From Ascoidea tarda (nom. inval.) (Eukaryota; Ascomycota; Saccharomycetes; Ascoideales; Ascoideaceae), in assembly GCA_030560485.1 (NCBI GenBank), contig JAKTTS010000167.1, forward strand, positions 1-28,472: 28,472 bases of DNA, read 5' to 3'. The translations under genes and the position numbers were made by a program. This document shows, one piece after another, positions 7,195 to 16,929 of this stretch (its first letter is position 1; each line of letters opens with the position of its first letter). The notes under the pieces are model-generated. The model saw only the letters and a program-made list of their open reading frames with translations, was not told the origin of the DNA and searched no databases.

Positions 7195-9753
7195 TCAGTT
7201 ATCATTAGCAGCATCAAAAAACCTTTTCATCAAACTACTTTTTTGAAAAATTTCATTCTCTTCGTCCTCTCTCAACATTTTATATGTTCTTTTCTTTGAT
7301 ATTTTGCCCGAAGTTTTTTTATCTGGCGAATCAAATATCTCAAACTTATCCGCTGTTTTTAATGGACTAAAATCTATTTCGGAATTAATAATTATATCCT
7401 TCGGTGTCTTTTCAATAAAACTATTGATATTAGAATTTATATATTGATTCGTCACCCTATTGTTATTAGTCGGTGTTTCTTCAACTTGACTAAATGATTT
7501 TATATTATTCATTGAGCTAAGTCTGAGATTACTTTTGTTAAGATCACTTTTTGCATTGAAAAAAATTGGTCTATTATTCTGACTAAACGTTTTTTCAACT
7601 TCTTTTTCAGATAATTTCCTTGCATTCTTTTTAATATCCACAAACTCCACTGTTCTTCTTTCCAATAATTTAGCGGCAGAAAATTGTCTCGTCAAACTTG
7701 GTTTTCTATTGCTGTTGTTATTGTTGTTGTTTTTGATATTACTACTGTTATTATTCTCTAATTTTGTAGAAAATTTTCCAATTCCTGGAGTATTTGAAAT
7801 CGCTGCAAATGATTTAGACTTGTGTCTTAATTTCATTCTGGCAATCTTTGGTAATGGCGGCCTTTCCAATATTCGAACCTCATCGTAATTTTCCAAAAAC
7901 TGTTTTTGTTTTATCTGATTGATCTTAATTTCGGGTTTTTTACTTTTACTTTTAATTTTAGATTCATTTTTAGAATTGCTTTTAATATCAATGTTTTGAC
8001 CACCAAATAATTTTTTCTTGATGAATTTAATTAAATTTGGACATTTCTTGCAAAAAAATGGAAACAAAATAGCTTTATAAAAATTCCTAGAATTTAAAAC
8101 ATTTGATGTCAATTGTTCTTTAATTATAAGATCATTTCCCAGCATCTTTATTGGTGAATTATTTGCCAATAAAGATAAAAATTTTCCATCTAATGCTAAA
8201 TCGTAGATTATTAACCTATCTAAATATGCATTTAATAATATTTTATATGAACTAGTATCTCTTGGTTTATTCAATGTTATCATTTCTTCATTATCCATAT
8301 TATTATATATTTGATCTTTGAAGTTGTTATTATGATTTTCTAATAAAATTGTTGAACCAGTAAGTGTTGGAACAACTTTTATATTTTTTGTTTTTTGTTT
8401 TCTTCTTATTCTAATTAATGGTTTTTTTATATTTTGTAGGTTGGAAAATGAATTTGAGCTGTTACCTAACTGATTTAAGCCTAGATTTGATGATGACGAT
8501 GATGATAGTGGTGAAAATGAACTATAATTTGAGTTTGCATCTAATAAGATATTAAGATCATTTACTTCCAAATATAAATACTCAATCAAGAGAATTATTT
8601 GAAGGTGAGCTTCTCGAAGTTTCAAGAAAAACAAAAAAAATTGAGACAATAATAAATTTTGATTATTTTCAGCCTCAAGCAGATTTTGATTGACATTATT
8701 ATCGATATTATCAAAATTATTATCAATAATAACACTACTCTTATAAGGGTAGATAGATAAAATTTCTGTTTTGTAGTTTTTCTCCATTTGGTCGATTAGG
8801 TTTTTGGAATTTATCAAACCATTCAAGTTTTTTGATACCAAATGTCTAATATCAAAATAGTTCAAGTTTAAAATCAACAAATTCAATATAAATCTCAATA
8901 ATGTTTTTGAATCAAAGGTAAAGTTTAATGAAGAATATTTTTCGTTGCTATCTTTGGTAGCGCTTTTTTTCAAAACCAACACTTCAATTCTTGGTAGAGT
9001 AGTTTTAATAAAATATAATAGAGGAATTTTAATTGAATACAAAGATTCAAAATATCTATTGAAAAGGAAACTTTGGGGTTGATTGTTAACCGATACTGGT
9101 GGTTTTATTGTAAAATTCGATAAAAGACTTTTTGAGATTGTTTTTCTTTTCTTCAATAACGCTGGAGAAAGAGAAGTGGAAATTGAAGAACAATTAGATA
9201 AGTTATCTAAATTTGATTTATTATCTGAGTTCCATATCGAGTTAAAAAGTTTGAGATTTAAAGTATTGCTCTTGCACCTTGTGTCATTTTCTAATGTTTC
9301 ACTACAATCATCCAAAGAGCAAAACATATTTGATCTGTAAATAAAAGATTCCTTCAATGTCATCAAACACCAAAATTCATTGTCAGCTTTAATATCACCT
9401 ATCTGCTGAAGGTTACTAGCAGGATTCAACGAAGCTAAAAATGATAAATCTATAATGATCCCATACTTCTTCTGCTGAAATATCTCAAATTGAATCAAGT
9501 ATATTGTGTTCGTTTTGATACCAACCCCATTGTGATCCTGTAAACTAAATATAAAACAACACTGGTTATTGCTGCTGCTGCTGTCGCTATTGCTGTTTCG
9601 CTTTATGGGACTCGAAATAATAGCTTCTTTTTGGAGCTGAATGTGAGAAGAAATATGAGATACAAACTGCAGAAACAACACCACCTGAAGCACAGTGACT
9701 TTGACTGTATTGTCGCCAAACAACAAGGACAACGGCCTTCTTTCACCCATCAT
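7195..9753 (-). CDS. SLD3: DNA replication initiation factor Sld3
   Basis: Predicted 852-residue protein, longer than the 668-residue S. cerevisiae Sld3. The Cdc45-binding (Sld3/Treslin) core is recognisable. It includes YFESLYSIKIPLLYFIKTTL at about 234-253, REAHLQIILLIEYL at about 380-393, and KKPLIRIRRKQKTK followed by LLNAYLDRLIIYDLAL at about 443-521. It ends with ILFPFFCKKCPNLIKFIKKK at about 562-581. Each block has a clear counterpart in the same order in yeast Sld3. The C-terminal third is basic and Ser/Asn-rich, with TRQFSAAKL (yeast KRQFSVSDL) and several Ser/Thr-Pro sites (NTPG, ETPT, KTPK, FSPLK, DSPDK). This fits CDK phosphorylation that lets Sld3 bind Dpb11. Role: recruits Cdc45 to loaded MCM at origins. 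Two adjacent ATGs (9753 and 9750) begin the frame. It is divergent from the F-box gene across 247 bases. Confidence 0.88.
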   Translation of the reverse strand: MMGERRPLSLLFGDNTVKVTVLQVVLFLQFVSHISSHIQLQKEAIISSPIKRNSNSDSSSSNNQCCFIFSLQDHNGVGIKTNTIYLIQFEIFQQKKYGIIIDLSFLASLNPASNLQQIGDIKADNEFWCLMTLKESFIYRSNMFCSLDDCSETLENDTRCKSNTLNLKLFNSIWNSDNKSNLDNLSNCSSISTSLSPALLKKRKTISKSLLSNFTIKPPVSVNNQPQSFLFNRYFESLYSIKIPLLYFIKTTLPRIEVLVLKKSATKDSNEKYSSLNFTFDSKTLLRFILNLLILNLNYFDIRHLVSKNLNGLINSKNLIDQMEKNYKTEILSIYPYKSSVIIDNNFDNIDNNVNQNLLEAENNQNLLLSQFFLFFLKLREAHLQIILLIEYLYLEVNDLNILLDANSNYSSFSPLSSSSSSNLGLNQLGNSSNSFSNLQNIKKPLIRIRRKQKTKNIKVVPTLTGSTILLENHNNNFKDQIYNNMDNEEMITLNKPRDTSSYKILLNAYLDRLIIYDLALDGKFLSLLANNSPIKMLGNDLIIKEQLTSNVLNSRNFYKAILFPFFCKKCPNLIKFIKKKLFGGQNIDIKSNSKNESKIKSKSKKPEIKINQIKQKQFLENYDEVRILERPPLPKIARMKLRHKSKSFAAISNTPGIGKFSTKLENNNSSNIKNNNNNNSNRKPSLTRQFSAAKLLERRTVEFVDIKKNARKLSEKEVEKTFSQNNRPIFFNAKSDLNKSNLRLSSMNNIKSFSQVEETPTNNNRVTNQYINSNINSFIEKTPKDIIINSEIDFSPLKTADKFEIFDSPDKKTSGKISKKRTYKMLREDEENEIFQKSSLMKRFFDAANDN

Positions 9754-10000
9754 CTGCTTCTTCTACTGAATGTGCTGCTTTTGCTGAACAAAATTCCATC
9801 CCACTTCGAAAACGACACATATCCCGTTATAAGAGCCGTGTGATCCTGACATTGCAGGTTTCCAATGCACAAAAGCCTCTACTGTCGGGACAAGGGATTA
9901 AAGCGCAGTTTTTTTGTATGGCTCTTTCTGTTGCCTTTGTTGGAGTTGGTGCAACTGCTTTTGAGTCATTTGGCCCAGATCCTGCGACTGCTGCCGAGAG
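9754..10000. promoter_or_regulatory. Short divergent SLD3/F-box promoter
   Basis: Only 247 bases separate the two start codons, so both promoters must lie here. No clear TATA box or factor site was recognised. Confidence 0.4.
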
Positions 10001-12550
10001 ATGGGTTTTGTATTACCTGGGAAGTCTATTAAAAAGAGGAAAACCGCTAGAGGTGTTTTCATCTCTTCTAGAGAGACACAGATTGATAAGCAAGGTCAGG
10101 TCGATGCTAATACTACAATTAACAAGAAGGTTGATGGTATTGACAGATCTAAAAAGAGAAAACTGGCGAAAGAAGACAGTAAACACAATGCTTTAACATT
10201 ACTGAATCTTCCCATTGACATAATTCTTGAGATCTTCAGATGTTTGGATAGAAGGGATTACTACAATTTTCAAATGGTTGATAAATCTTTCAATTGTATT
10301 ATCAACCATCGCTTGAACAAGCAATTTTTGGTCCAAAGCATTATCAAACAGAATTTATTTGATCTAAATTCAGGAATCAAAGAACTTTCGTTTTTTTTAC
10401 CTCCTATTTCCACCGATATTAATCTGATCAACCGAAGTTCTAGCAATGTACGTAATTTTAGTAATAGCCCTCTCAGCACTTCATTCACTGACCTGGTGAA
10501 TCATAGGGTTATTGTCAGTAACCTTTTTTTTGATAACACTCATGTTGGAAATATCAATAATAACAATAATAATAATTTTGTCAGTCAGACCAACACTAAC
10601 ATCAATTCTACTGCTACTAACATTGATTTTCTTAATAATTGGGGTGCTTCGGTCTATAATAGTCATAATAATAGTACTCATAATACCAATAATAGTAATG
10701 ATAAAAATTCAGTGTCTGTTGAAGATGACTTTGTTTTGGATATTGGCATATTAAATTATAAATTTGTTAACTATGAATCAGTTAAAAAGTTTGGTTTCAA
10801 ATTAATTTTACCCAAAGATGAAATTGAAAAAGAAAGAAAGCAAAGATTTAAATTTTACAAAATTATGAAACATATTCAATTTTATAATTATTTAGCTATT
10901 TTGATTTGGTTTAAAAGAAAAGAAAATGATGAACTCAAAAATATAACTGTTTTGAATTATGACTATCTTCGGGATAATGAGCCCCAAAAGGACAATAACA
11001 ACAATAACATAATCTTGGAACCAGTAAATGAAAACAATAATAAGGATTTCGATAGACATGATATATTAATTCATTTAAATAATGATAAATATCCTCTTAA
11101 TTTACTTAAAATTAAAATCGATTACTACAAAAGGATTCAAAAAAATAAAATGTATCAAAAGATTTATCAAGAGATTTATCGCAAATATAAGAATCGGAAT
11201 TTCGGAGTTAAAGAGTACATGCTAAAAATATTCATACAATATTATATTGCTGAAAAGACATTTATAAGAAATATATTTAAAAAATATAAAGATTCAAAAA
11301 ATTTTGAAAAAATGTTTTTCAATATGCAACTCGAAAACGAAAATTTTATTCAATTAGAAATATTTTTCAAAATTGCTAACAGATTCTTTTTCAATGAACT
11401 AAAAGATATTCGATATTTTTGTAAAACAAGCAATTACTATAACTACTATATACCTATCATTAGTTTCCCAAAAAGGTTCACGTTTACTAACAGCACCATT
11501 TGTGACAAAGAATCTTTATTGGATAAACTTAAATTGATTAACTATTTTTCAAATAACTATAATCTAAGATTCACAAAAGACGATGCAAATAAAATACTTT
11601 GTTTATTTATTGAAAATTATGCGGATGATTTTGATTTATTTAAAAAAGATAAAAACTCTATTAATGACAATAATAATAGTAATAATAATAATAATAGCAA
11701 TAGAAATAATAATGACAGCGATAGTATTACAGAGAATGATCAAGCAAATAATCTTCATGATATTTCTCGAAATATCAATCCATTTAATAATACCAGTCCT
11801 TTTAAAAAAGAAAATCATTATGAAAAAGTTTATTTTGACTCAATTAAATCAATATATGACATACCTGTTGTATTGATTATCAAGGAAATTTTGTATGCTA
11901 GCCGTGACTCTGAAAGGATAAAAAATTTTAAAGACGAAAATAGGCAGATTCCAAGTAGCATTGTGAATGGCAGTAATGTGGACATTAATGAAAATATTAA
12001 TGCTATGGAAGGGTTTGATAGTAATCATAGTAACGGTAATCGTAACAATAGTTTAGTGATTGAACAATCGACAAATCACTTTGAAAGAAGAATGCCCATG
12101 TTTCCAAGATTTAATAATAGAATACCATTAATAAGAAATCAAAACATTAATAATCGATTGGAGATAGATCCAGACTATAACACTGAGGATATTCTGGCTA
12201 TAATTACAGATATCACGCAGTTTTTCAGTCTTATTCGTAACAACTTGTCATTAATGGAGGACAATTTAACAAGGATTCAAAATACGTTTTATAGAGGCTC
12301 ATTCAAGCCACCATTGAAAGTCAAATCACCTAAACCATTAATCCGATGTTTCGAGAAGAATAATTTAAAAATGGCTGAGTTAATACTTAGGTTTATGGAT
12401 AGTGGAGTACACATTAGTGAGAACGAGGAATTATGGGGATATATGCTTCAAAAACAAAATGTACAACAATGGAAATTTTTAACAGAAAGAGGATTTGAAC
12501 CTTCGATGAAGTTCATGGGATCATTTTCTGAGATCCCAGGATTAAATTGA
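10001..12550 (+). CDS. F-box protein, target unknown
   Basis: Predicted 849-residue protein. Residues about 66-105 form an F-box (LLNLPIDIILEIFRCLDRRD, then FQMVDKSFNCIINHRL), the segment that binds Skp1 in SCF ubiquitin ligases. This suggests a substrate-receptor role, but I cannot name the substrate or an orthologue. The N-terminus has two basic clusters (KKRKTARG, SKKRKLAKED), possible nuclear signals. The middle has Asn-rich tracts (about 185-235 and 555-580) separating Tyr/Lys/Phe-rich, probably helical segments. The last 75 residues (LIRCFEKNNLKMAELILRFM and a second similar unit ending in a ...LTERGFEP stretch) look like degenerate ankyrin-type helix pairs. Start: ATG at 10001, the first Met in this frame. 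At least four in-frame CTG codons occur, none at a conserved site. Confidence 0.8.
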   Translation: MGFVLPGKSIKKRKTARGVFISSRETQIDKQGQVDANTTINKKVDGIDRSKKRKLAKEDSKHNALTLLNLPIDIILEIFRCLDRRDYYNFQMVDKSFNCIINHRLNKQFLVQSIIKQNLFDLNSGIKELSFFLPPISTDINLINRSSSNVRNFSNSPLSTSFTDLVNHRVIVSNLFFDNTHVGNINNNNNNNFVSQTNTNINSTATNIDFLNNWGASVYNSHNNSTHNTNNSNDKNSVSVEDDFVLDIGILNYKFVNYESVKKFGFKLILPKDEIEKERKQRFKFYKIMKHIQFYNYLAILIWFKRKENDELKNITVLNYDYLRDNEPQKDNNNNNIILEPVNENNNKDFDRHDILIHLNNDKYPLNLLKIKIDYYKRIQKNKMYQKIYQEIYRKYKNRNFGVKEYMLKIFIQYYIAEKTFIRNIFKKYKDSKNFEKMFFNMQLENENFIQLEIFFKIANRFFFNELKDIRYFCKTSNYYNYYIPIISFPKRFTFTNSTICDKESLLDKLKLINYFSNNYNLRFTKDDANKILCLFIENYADDFDLFKKDKNSINDNNNSNNNNNSNRNNNDSDSITENDQANNLHDISRNINPFNNTSPFKKENHYEKVYFDSIKSIYDIPVVLIIKEILYASRDSERIKNFKDENRQIPSSIVNGSNVDINENINAMEGFDSNHSNGNRNNSLVIEQSTNHFERRMPMFPRFNNRIPLIRNQNINNRLEIDPDYNTEDILAIITDITQFFSLIRNNLSLMEDNLTRIQNTFYRGSFKPPLKVKSPKPLIRCFEKNNLKMAELILRFMDSGVHISENEELWGYMLQKQNVQQWKFLTERGFEPSMKFMGSFSEIPGLN

Positions 12551-13559
12551 TAGAAGAGGTATTTAGCATATATTCATAAAACTGATTGAACTATACGAAT
12601 TATAAAGTATATTAAAGCATATTAAAGCATATTAAAGCATATTAAAGCATATTAAATCAAGAAATAAGTATCAAGATTTTCAAATTACGATCAGGAATGA
12701 CAATAAAGATAATTCAAGTTGGGATTCGGTTGAGGAACTGTTAATCAAGCTTTTTACCCAGGACCCTGCATTTGGCTGCAGCTGGAGCAATTGCAAAATA
12801 CTTTTTTAAAATTTCAATAACACATTAACCATACAGGTTATAATCTAAAATTAAATTGAACACTATAACGAAATGATATGATTTTTAGCTATTTTATATT
12901 TAGAAGATTTCATTAAAAATAACCAATGTTTTGTCAGTATATATAATCACCGATAGCATCTCGACAACCACATTTTCGAAAATTTTTATCAAGAAACAGC
13001 ATAATACGATAATGCATAGTTTACAATTTTTCTTATAAATTTCTAATTAAAACAATTTAGATTATTTGAATACATAAATACTTGGAACTGTTTGTATTTG
13101 ATAGTGGTAATTGAAGTTTACATGGAGACTGTGTAGTTTATCCTAAAGGATGCAAAAAATATGCGATTTTTATGTTCAAGCTACAAAACCGGTTGTTGCA
13201 AAATAGAGTAAATGAATGAAATAATAAAGTTGAATTTTTAATGTTTACTTGAAATTAATCACATTAAGATGTATTCCTATATTGAAACTGTTTGATTCAG
13301 AGATGAATTAAACTAAAAGAGAAAGCAGGTTTTAAAACGTATCAGCATTAGATTGTTGATATAGCAGAATAATGGGAACTGAAAGCATCGTAGCTGAAAA
13401 CAAGCTAGATACCTGGTTTTGTTATCTGATTGCTGGTTGCATCTGTAAATAGACAATTGAGCTCCTGTTGGTGATCTTAACCAGCTATCAACATTGCCTG
13501 ACACATCAAAGTTTTCTGTAATCTTATTATGATACAGCAGGCTTCTCTCGTTATCATTT
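12551..13559. other. Gene-free region downstream of the F-box gene
   Basis: AT-rich stretch with no credible open frame; a 63-residue minus-strand frame at 13313-13504 has no recognisable feature. Its only clear structure is the 10-mer array at 12611-12656. No structured RNA was identified. Confidence 0.5.
12611..12656. repeat. Tandem 10-mer ATTAAAGCAT, 4.6 copies
   Basis: Four perfect copies plus a partial copy, preceded by a diverged copy (TATAAAGTAT). It lies about 60 bases past the F-box stop codon, probably in its 3' UTR or terminator. Confidence 0.95.
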
Positions 13560-14235
13560 GCAAAATTGAACAGAGCTCAGCCATTCAAAGCCACAGCTCT
13601 CTCAAATCAAGCGTCTATGGGTTTATGCCCACAAAAACGCTAGACCAATGAAAATAGCCCTCATACACATGTTCTCAGCATAACACAACAACGCTTTCTG
13701 TGCCTTTTGTGATGATTCGGTACACAGTACAAAGCGTGTCTCACGCCCACAGCAGCGTCTCACAATAGGGTCTCACAGCAGGTTTCCCAAATCGGCAATC
13801 TGCTTACCTAATGGCATCATGCAATACTGTGCGCACAGCTGCACAGTTGCATGTTTCTGACCATGTGCAATACAAATTGCCGTTTTGAGCAGCACACGAG
13901 CGGCTGCTGCATTAGACCTAACCCACGTGTGCGTGAGCCAGCGCTGTGGAACTGCCCCGGCGCGCGCTGTGATTGGCTGCATCAGCCATGTGTAGCTTTC
14001 TGCTTATATACATGGCCCTCAACATGGAAGCTGTTTCTCTCAACCACCAACAATGTAGCAATTCTGGTCTTTTGATATATATATATATCTTTTACCAAAA
14101 TTCCATTTCTTCCCACTAGATTTGAGCAATTGATTTGATTTGATTTGATTTGATTTGATTTGATTGAGATTAGACTATCTGGCTCGCTCCATCTTTGATT
14201 TCAATAATTGTTTCCTCATAACCCCGATTCTGAAA
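13560..14235 (+). promoter_or_regulatory. Promoter of the bHLH gene, GC-rich, with E-box and TATA
   Basis: The composition becomes markedly GC-richer than the neighbourhood; 13921-13980 is 70% GC by hand count. A CACGTG E-box lies at 13924-13929, a CCAAT box in inverted form (ATTGG) just downstream at about 13972, and a TATATA at 14005-14010. A pentamer array (14131-14165) sits in the presumed 5' UTR. CACGTG is the site expected for class B bHLH proteins such as the one encoded here. Confidence 0.6.
14131..14165. repeat. Tandem repeat (TGATT)x7 in the bHLH leader
   Basis: Seven perfect TGATT units ending 70 bases before the bHLH start codon. Because of its position it is likely transcribed as part of the 5' UTR. 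Confidence 0.95.
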
Positions 14236-16530
14236 ATGGCAAAGCAGCTTCCCAAACCACCCTTTTTTTCTTCCACGATCATCCAAATGAATCCATCTCT
14301 ATCAACCAGTAACAACGTCTCCAATAATGAGACCAATTTCATCTGTGAATCTTCACCTTCATCCAACACATCTACCACTACAACACCCACAAGATCCGGC
14401 TCTTCATTTAAAAGAAAACTAAATGAACCCGTCAGCCAAACAAACACCAAAGATACCATCAAAAAGACTATTAATACCAATAGCACAAATAAGAGAGCTA
14501 AAAGGGCAAAAACACAACAGGAGTTGGATGAAAAGAAAAAACAATTAAAGACTGCTCATTCTATGATTGAAAAAAAAAGAAGGAGCAAAATAAATAGAGA
14601 ATTTGACTGCTTGAAACTATTAGTTCCCGCCTGTAGAATAAATTTAATAAATTCTTTGTCTTCAATTGCTTCAGCATCCAACTTTACTAATAACAATAAT
14701 GATGATAATACCAATGGAAATGACAGTAGTAACAACAATAAACCTGGTCAAATAGGTGATGGAATGCATAAATTATCAATATTGCAGACAACTGTTGAGT
14801 ATATTAACTATCTTCATGACACCATCTTATTGATGTATAATGAAATTGCTTTGTTTAGTAATAACTCAAATAACTTCAACTCTTTTAAAGAAGATGACAT
14901 ATCTTTTGCCAAACTAAAACTAAATATTGACAATTGCAGAGATCCAACTTTAAATTTTGATTTTAATGATTTAATTAAAATGTTGAAAATTATTCAATAC
15001 AACTGCCTTGATTTAGAAAACTCTTCATTAAAATCATTAAGTAATAATTTCAATAACAATGATATTCATAAATTATTATCATCTAATTTCTCATCCAAGC
15101 AAGTGCACGATTTCAAATTATTTATAGATATGAAAAACATTAGCAGCAATAATAACTACAATAATAACAGCCACAATAATTACAATAATATGAATTACAA
15201 CAACAATAACAATAACAACACTAATGACCGTAATAACTTTATACAAACCAATTCTAATAACCATAACCATAACCATAACCATAACCATAATCATAATAAT
15301 AATAATAATCATAACCATTGTAATAGTTATCAAAATAGCAATGCTATCAGCACTAACCAACTGAAAAATATTGAACATACAAATAAATTCGATAATTTTA
15401 GTTTTCAAAATTATCACACTCCTTCTAATAATTCAATTAATATTAACCAACTGCCTAATCCATTTTCCAATAAAACAGGAACAAATACAAATAACAATAC
15501 TGCTACTAATAATATTACCGGTAATATTACTAATAATAATAATCATGTTAATGAAAAATATGAAGAATTTTTCAACTATCATAATCTCAATAAATCAAGA
15601 CACTCTAGAAAGCTGAGTCTTTCAACTGCAAAATCCTCAAACTCAATTAGCCTGCAATTACCAAGCCCCAAGATTACTCCAAAAATACAACCAAATAACC
15701 CTTTAAATAATTCTAATGAAACTCTTAACAGTAGCTCATATGATTTATCAAATTTTTTAAGTAATAATCGGTCAAATTCAATCGAAAGTAATAGTAACCC
15801 AACTTTCAATAAAGTCAACTATTATCCCTATCAGGATTCAAATAAATCCCTCATCGAATTATCCCCGTTAATCACTACTGATCCATTTTCAAGGTTAGAA
15901 ATGTTAAATAGTAAAAGGACAACCAATATAAGCCCGCAGTTAATACCCGATAGCAATAAAATACTTCCAAATCCAAACTATTCCAGCGAAAATATTTATC
16001 AAAGTGAATATGAACTTGGGTTTAAAGGATTAACACCTTTGTTAAATTCATTGGCCAGTGGCTCTTATCCTGAGATGTCCCCATCAACATTACCAAGAAA
16101 CTCAATTGCAGAGAATATCAATACCAAAGAGACAGATTTTCAGTTGCCTCTACCAATGATAAGTATAAGTCCAAGTAAAAATTCAAACCAAAATACAAAA
16201 ACATTTTCATTACCGTTGAATGTACCATCAAAAAGTAAAAGCAATAATAAATCACCAGTGACCAATAATAGTAATAGCGTGGAAATTAGTCCTAAAAGTG
16301 TCTCCAAAATCAGACCCAATCCAAGTCTTGATTTAGCATCAAACTCCAACAACAACACAAAACCTAGTGAAAATCTCAACAATACTTTGAATCAAGCTGG
16401 AGAAGTGTTATTATCTTTGAGCAAAAATTGTTGCAGAAGAAATGACACATCAGAAAATCTGACTGAAAACACTATCCAGACAAAGCAAAACAACAAATCC
16501 AGATCAAGTATTGTTCATTTGCTTAACTAA
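14236..16530 (+). CDS. bHLH transcription factor with expanded loop and Asn/His-rich body
   Basis: Predicted 764-residue nuclear DNA-binding protein. The basic region and helix 1 (about 106-132) read HSMIEKKRRSKINREF, with His108, Glu112 and Arg116 in the 5-9-13 pattern that contacts CACGTG. Helix 2 (about 177-197) is MHKLSILQTTVEYINYLHDT. Between them lies a loop of more than 40 residues with an Asn-rich insert; most bHLH loops are far shorter. Lys/Arg clusters (KRAKRAK) precede the domain. The rest is low complexity: Asn runs, a His-Asn repeat near residue 340, and Ser-Pro-rich segments that may be regulatory phosphosites. The start is the ATG at 14236; upstream the frame is open only through TTG. 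Five in-frame CTG codons occur, all in the disordered part. I cannot assign an orthologue. The upstream E-box suggests autoregulation. Confidence 0.88.
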   Translation: MAKQLPKPPFFSSTIIQMNPSLSTSNNVSNNETNFICESSPSSNTSTTTTPTRSGSSFKRKLNEPVSQTNTKDTIKKTINTNSTNKRAKRAKTQQELDEKKKQLKTAHSMIEKKRRSKINREFDCLKLLVPACRINLINSLSSIASASNFTNNNNDDNTNGNDSSNNNKPGQIGDGMHKLSILQTTVEYINYLHDTILLMYNEIALFSNNSNNFNSFKEDDISFAKLKLNIDNCRDPTLNFDFNDLIKMLKIIQYNCLDLENSSLKSLSNNFNNNDIHKLLSSNFSSKQVHDFKLFIDMKNISSNNNYNNNSHNNYNNMNYNNNNNNNTNDRNNFIQTNSNNHNHNHNHNHNHNNNNNHNHCNSYQNSNAISTNQLKNIEHTNKFDNFSFQNYHTPSNNSININQLPNPFSNKTGTNTNNNTATNNITGNITNNNNHVNEKYEEFFNYHNLNKSRHSRKLSLSTAKSSNSISLQLPSPKITPKIQPNNPLNNSNETLNSSSYDLSNFLSNNRSNSIESNSNPTFNKVNYYPYQDSNKSLIELSPLITTDPFSRLEMLNSKRTTNISPQLIPDSNKILPNPNYSSENIYQSEYELGFKGLTPLLNSLASGSYPEMSPSTLPRNSIAENINTKETDFQLPLPMISISPSKNSNQNTKTFSLPLNVPSKSKSNNKSPVTNNSNSVEISPKSVSKIRPNPSLDLASNSNNNTKPSENLNNTLNQAGEVLLSLSKNCCRRNDTSENLTENTIQTKQNNKSRSSIVHLLN

Positions 16531-16929
16531 CAATATAGTTTATAGAGCTATCTTATAATACACATTCTACTCATCATCTCATCGCTCGATGTATTATGTA
16601 TTGAAATGGGATTTTTTAGGCAAATACCGGTCGATGTTTACGGAGATTACGCTTTGTTTCGTTTCGACGGAAAAATCTCCGGAAACAGATAATTAAAGAT
16701 CTCATATTATTAAAAGTCAAACACTAAAAAAAATAATTAAATTGTAAAAAAATTGCACATATAAAAGCAAAAAATAAATACAGCAAAAGAGATAATAAAC
16801 TAATCATCCACATTATGGTAAGAAGTGAAACAAACAAACACATTGAAGTAAAAAAACAGATGGGCGGATGAGCTTAAAAGATTCAATTGATACACATCAT
16901 CTTATAAGTTAAAGAGAGATGAGTACTCA
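16531..16929. other. Convergent intergenic region bHLH/STE2
   Basis: The 3' flanks of two convergent genes. It is AT-rich apart from a distinct imperfect palindrome at 16636-16686. No gene seen. Confidence 0.6.
16636..16686. other. Long hairpin between convergent bHLH and STE2
   Basis: Arms GTTT-A-CGGAGATT (16636-16648) and AATCTCCG-G-AAAC (16674-16686) pair over 8 plus 4 bp with one mismatch, around a 25-nt loop. It is GC-richer than its flanks. It could be a bidirectional 3'-end element or a protein-binding palindrome; nothing in the sequence decides. Confidence 0.65.

Noticed and set aside
9840-10196. 118-residue open frame overlapping the F-box gene start
   Set aside because: It begins with GTG, has no domain and overlaps the clearly better frame carrying the F-box.
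14012-14119. Upstream open frame of 35 codons before the bHLH gene
   Set aside because: Its ATG is only 7 bases from the TATA box start, so it is probably upstream of the transcription start.
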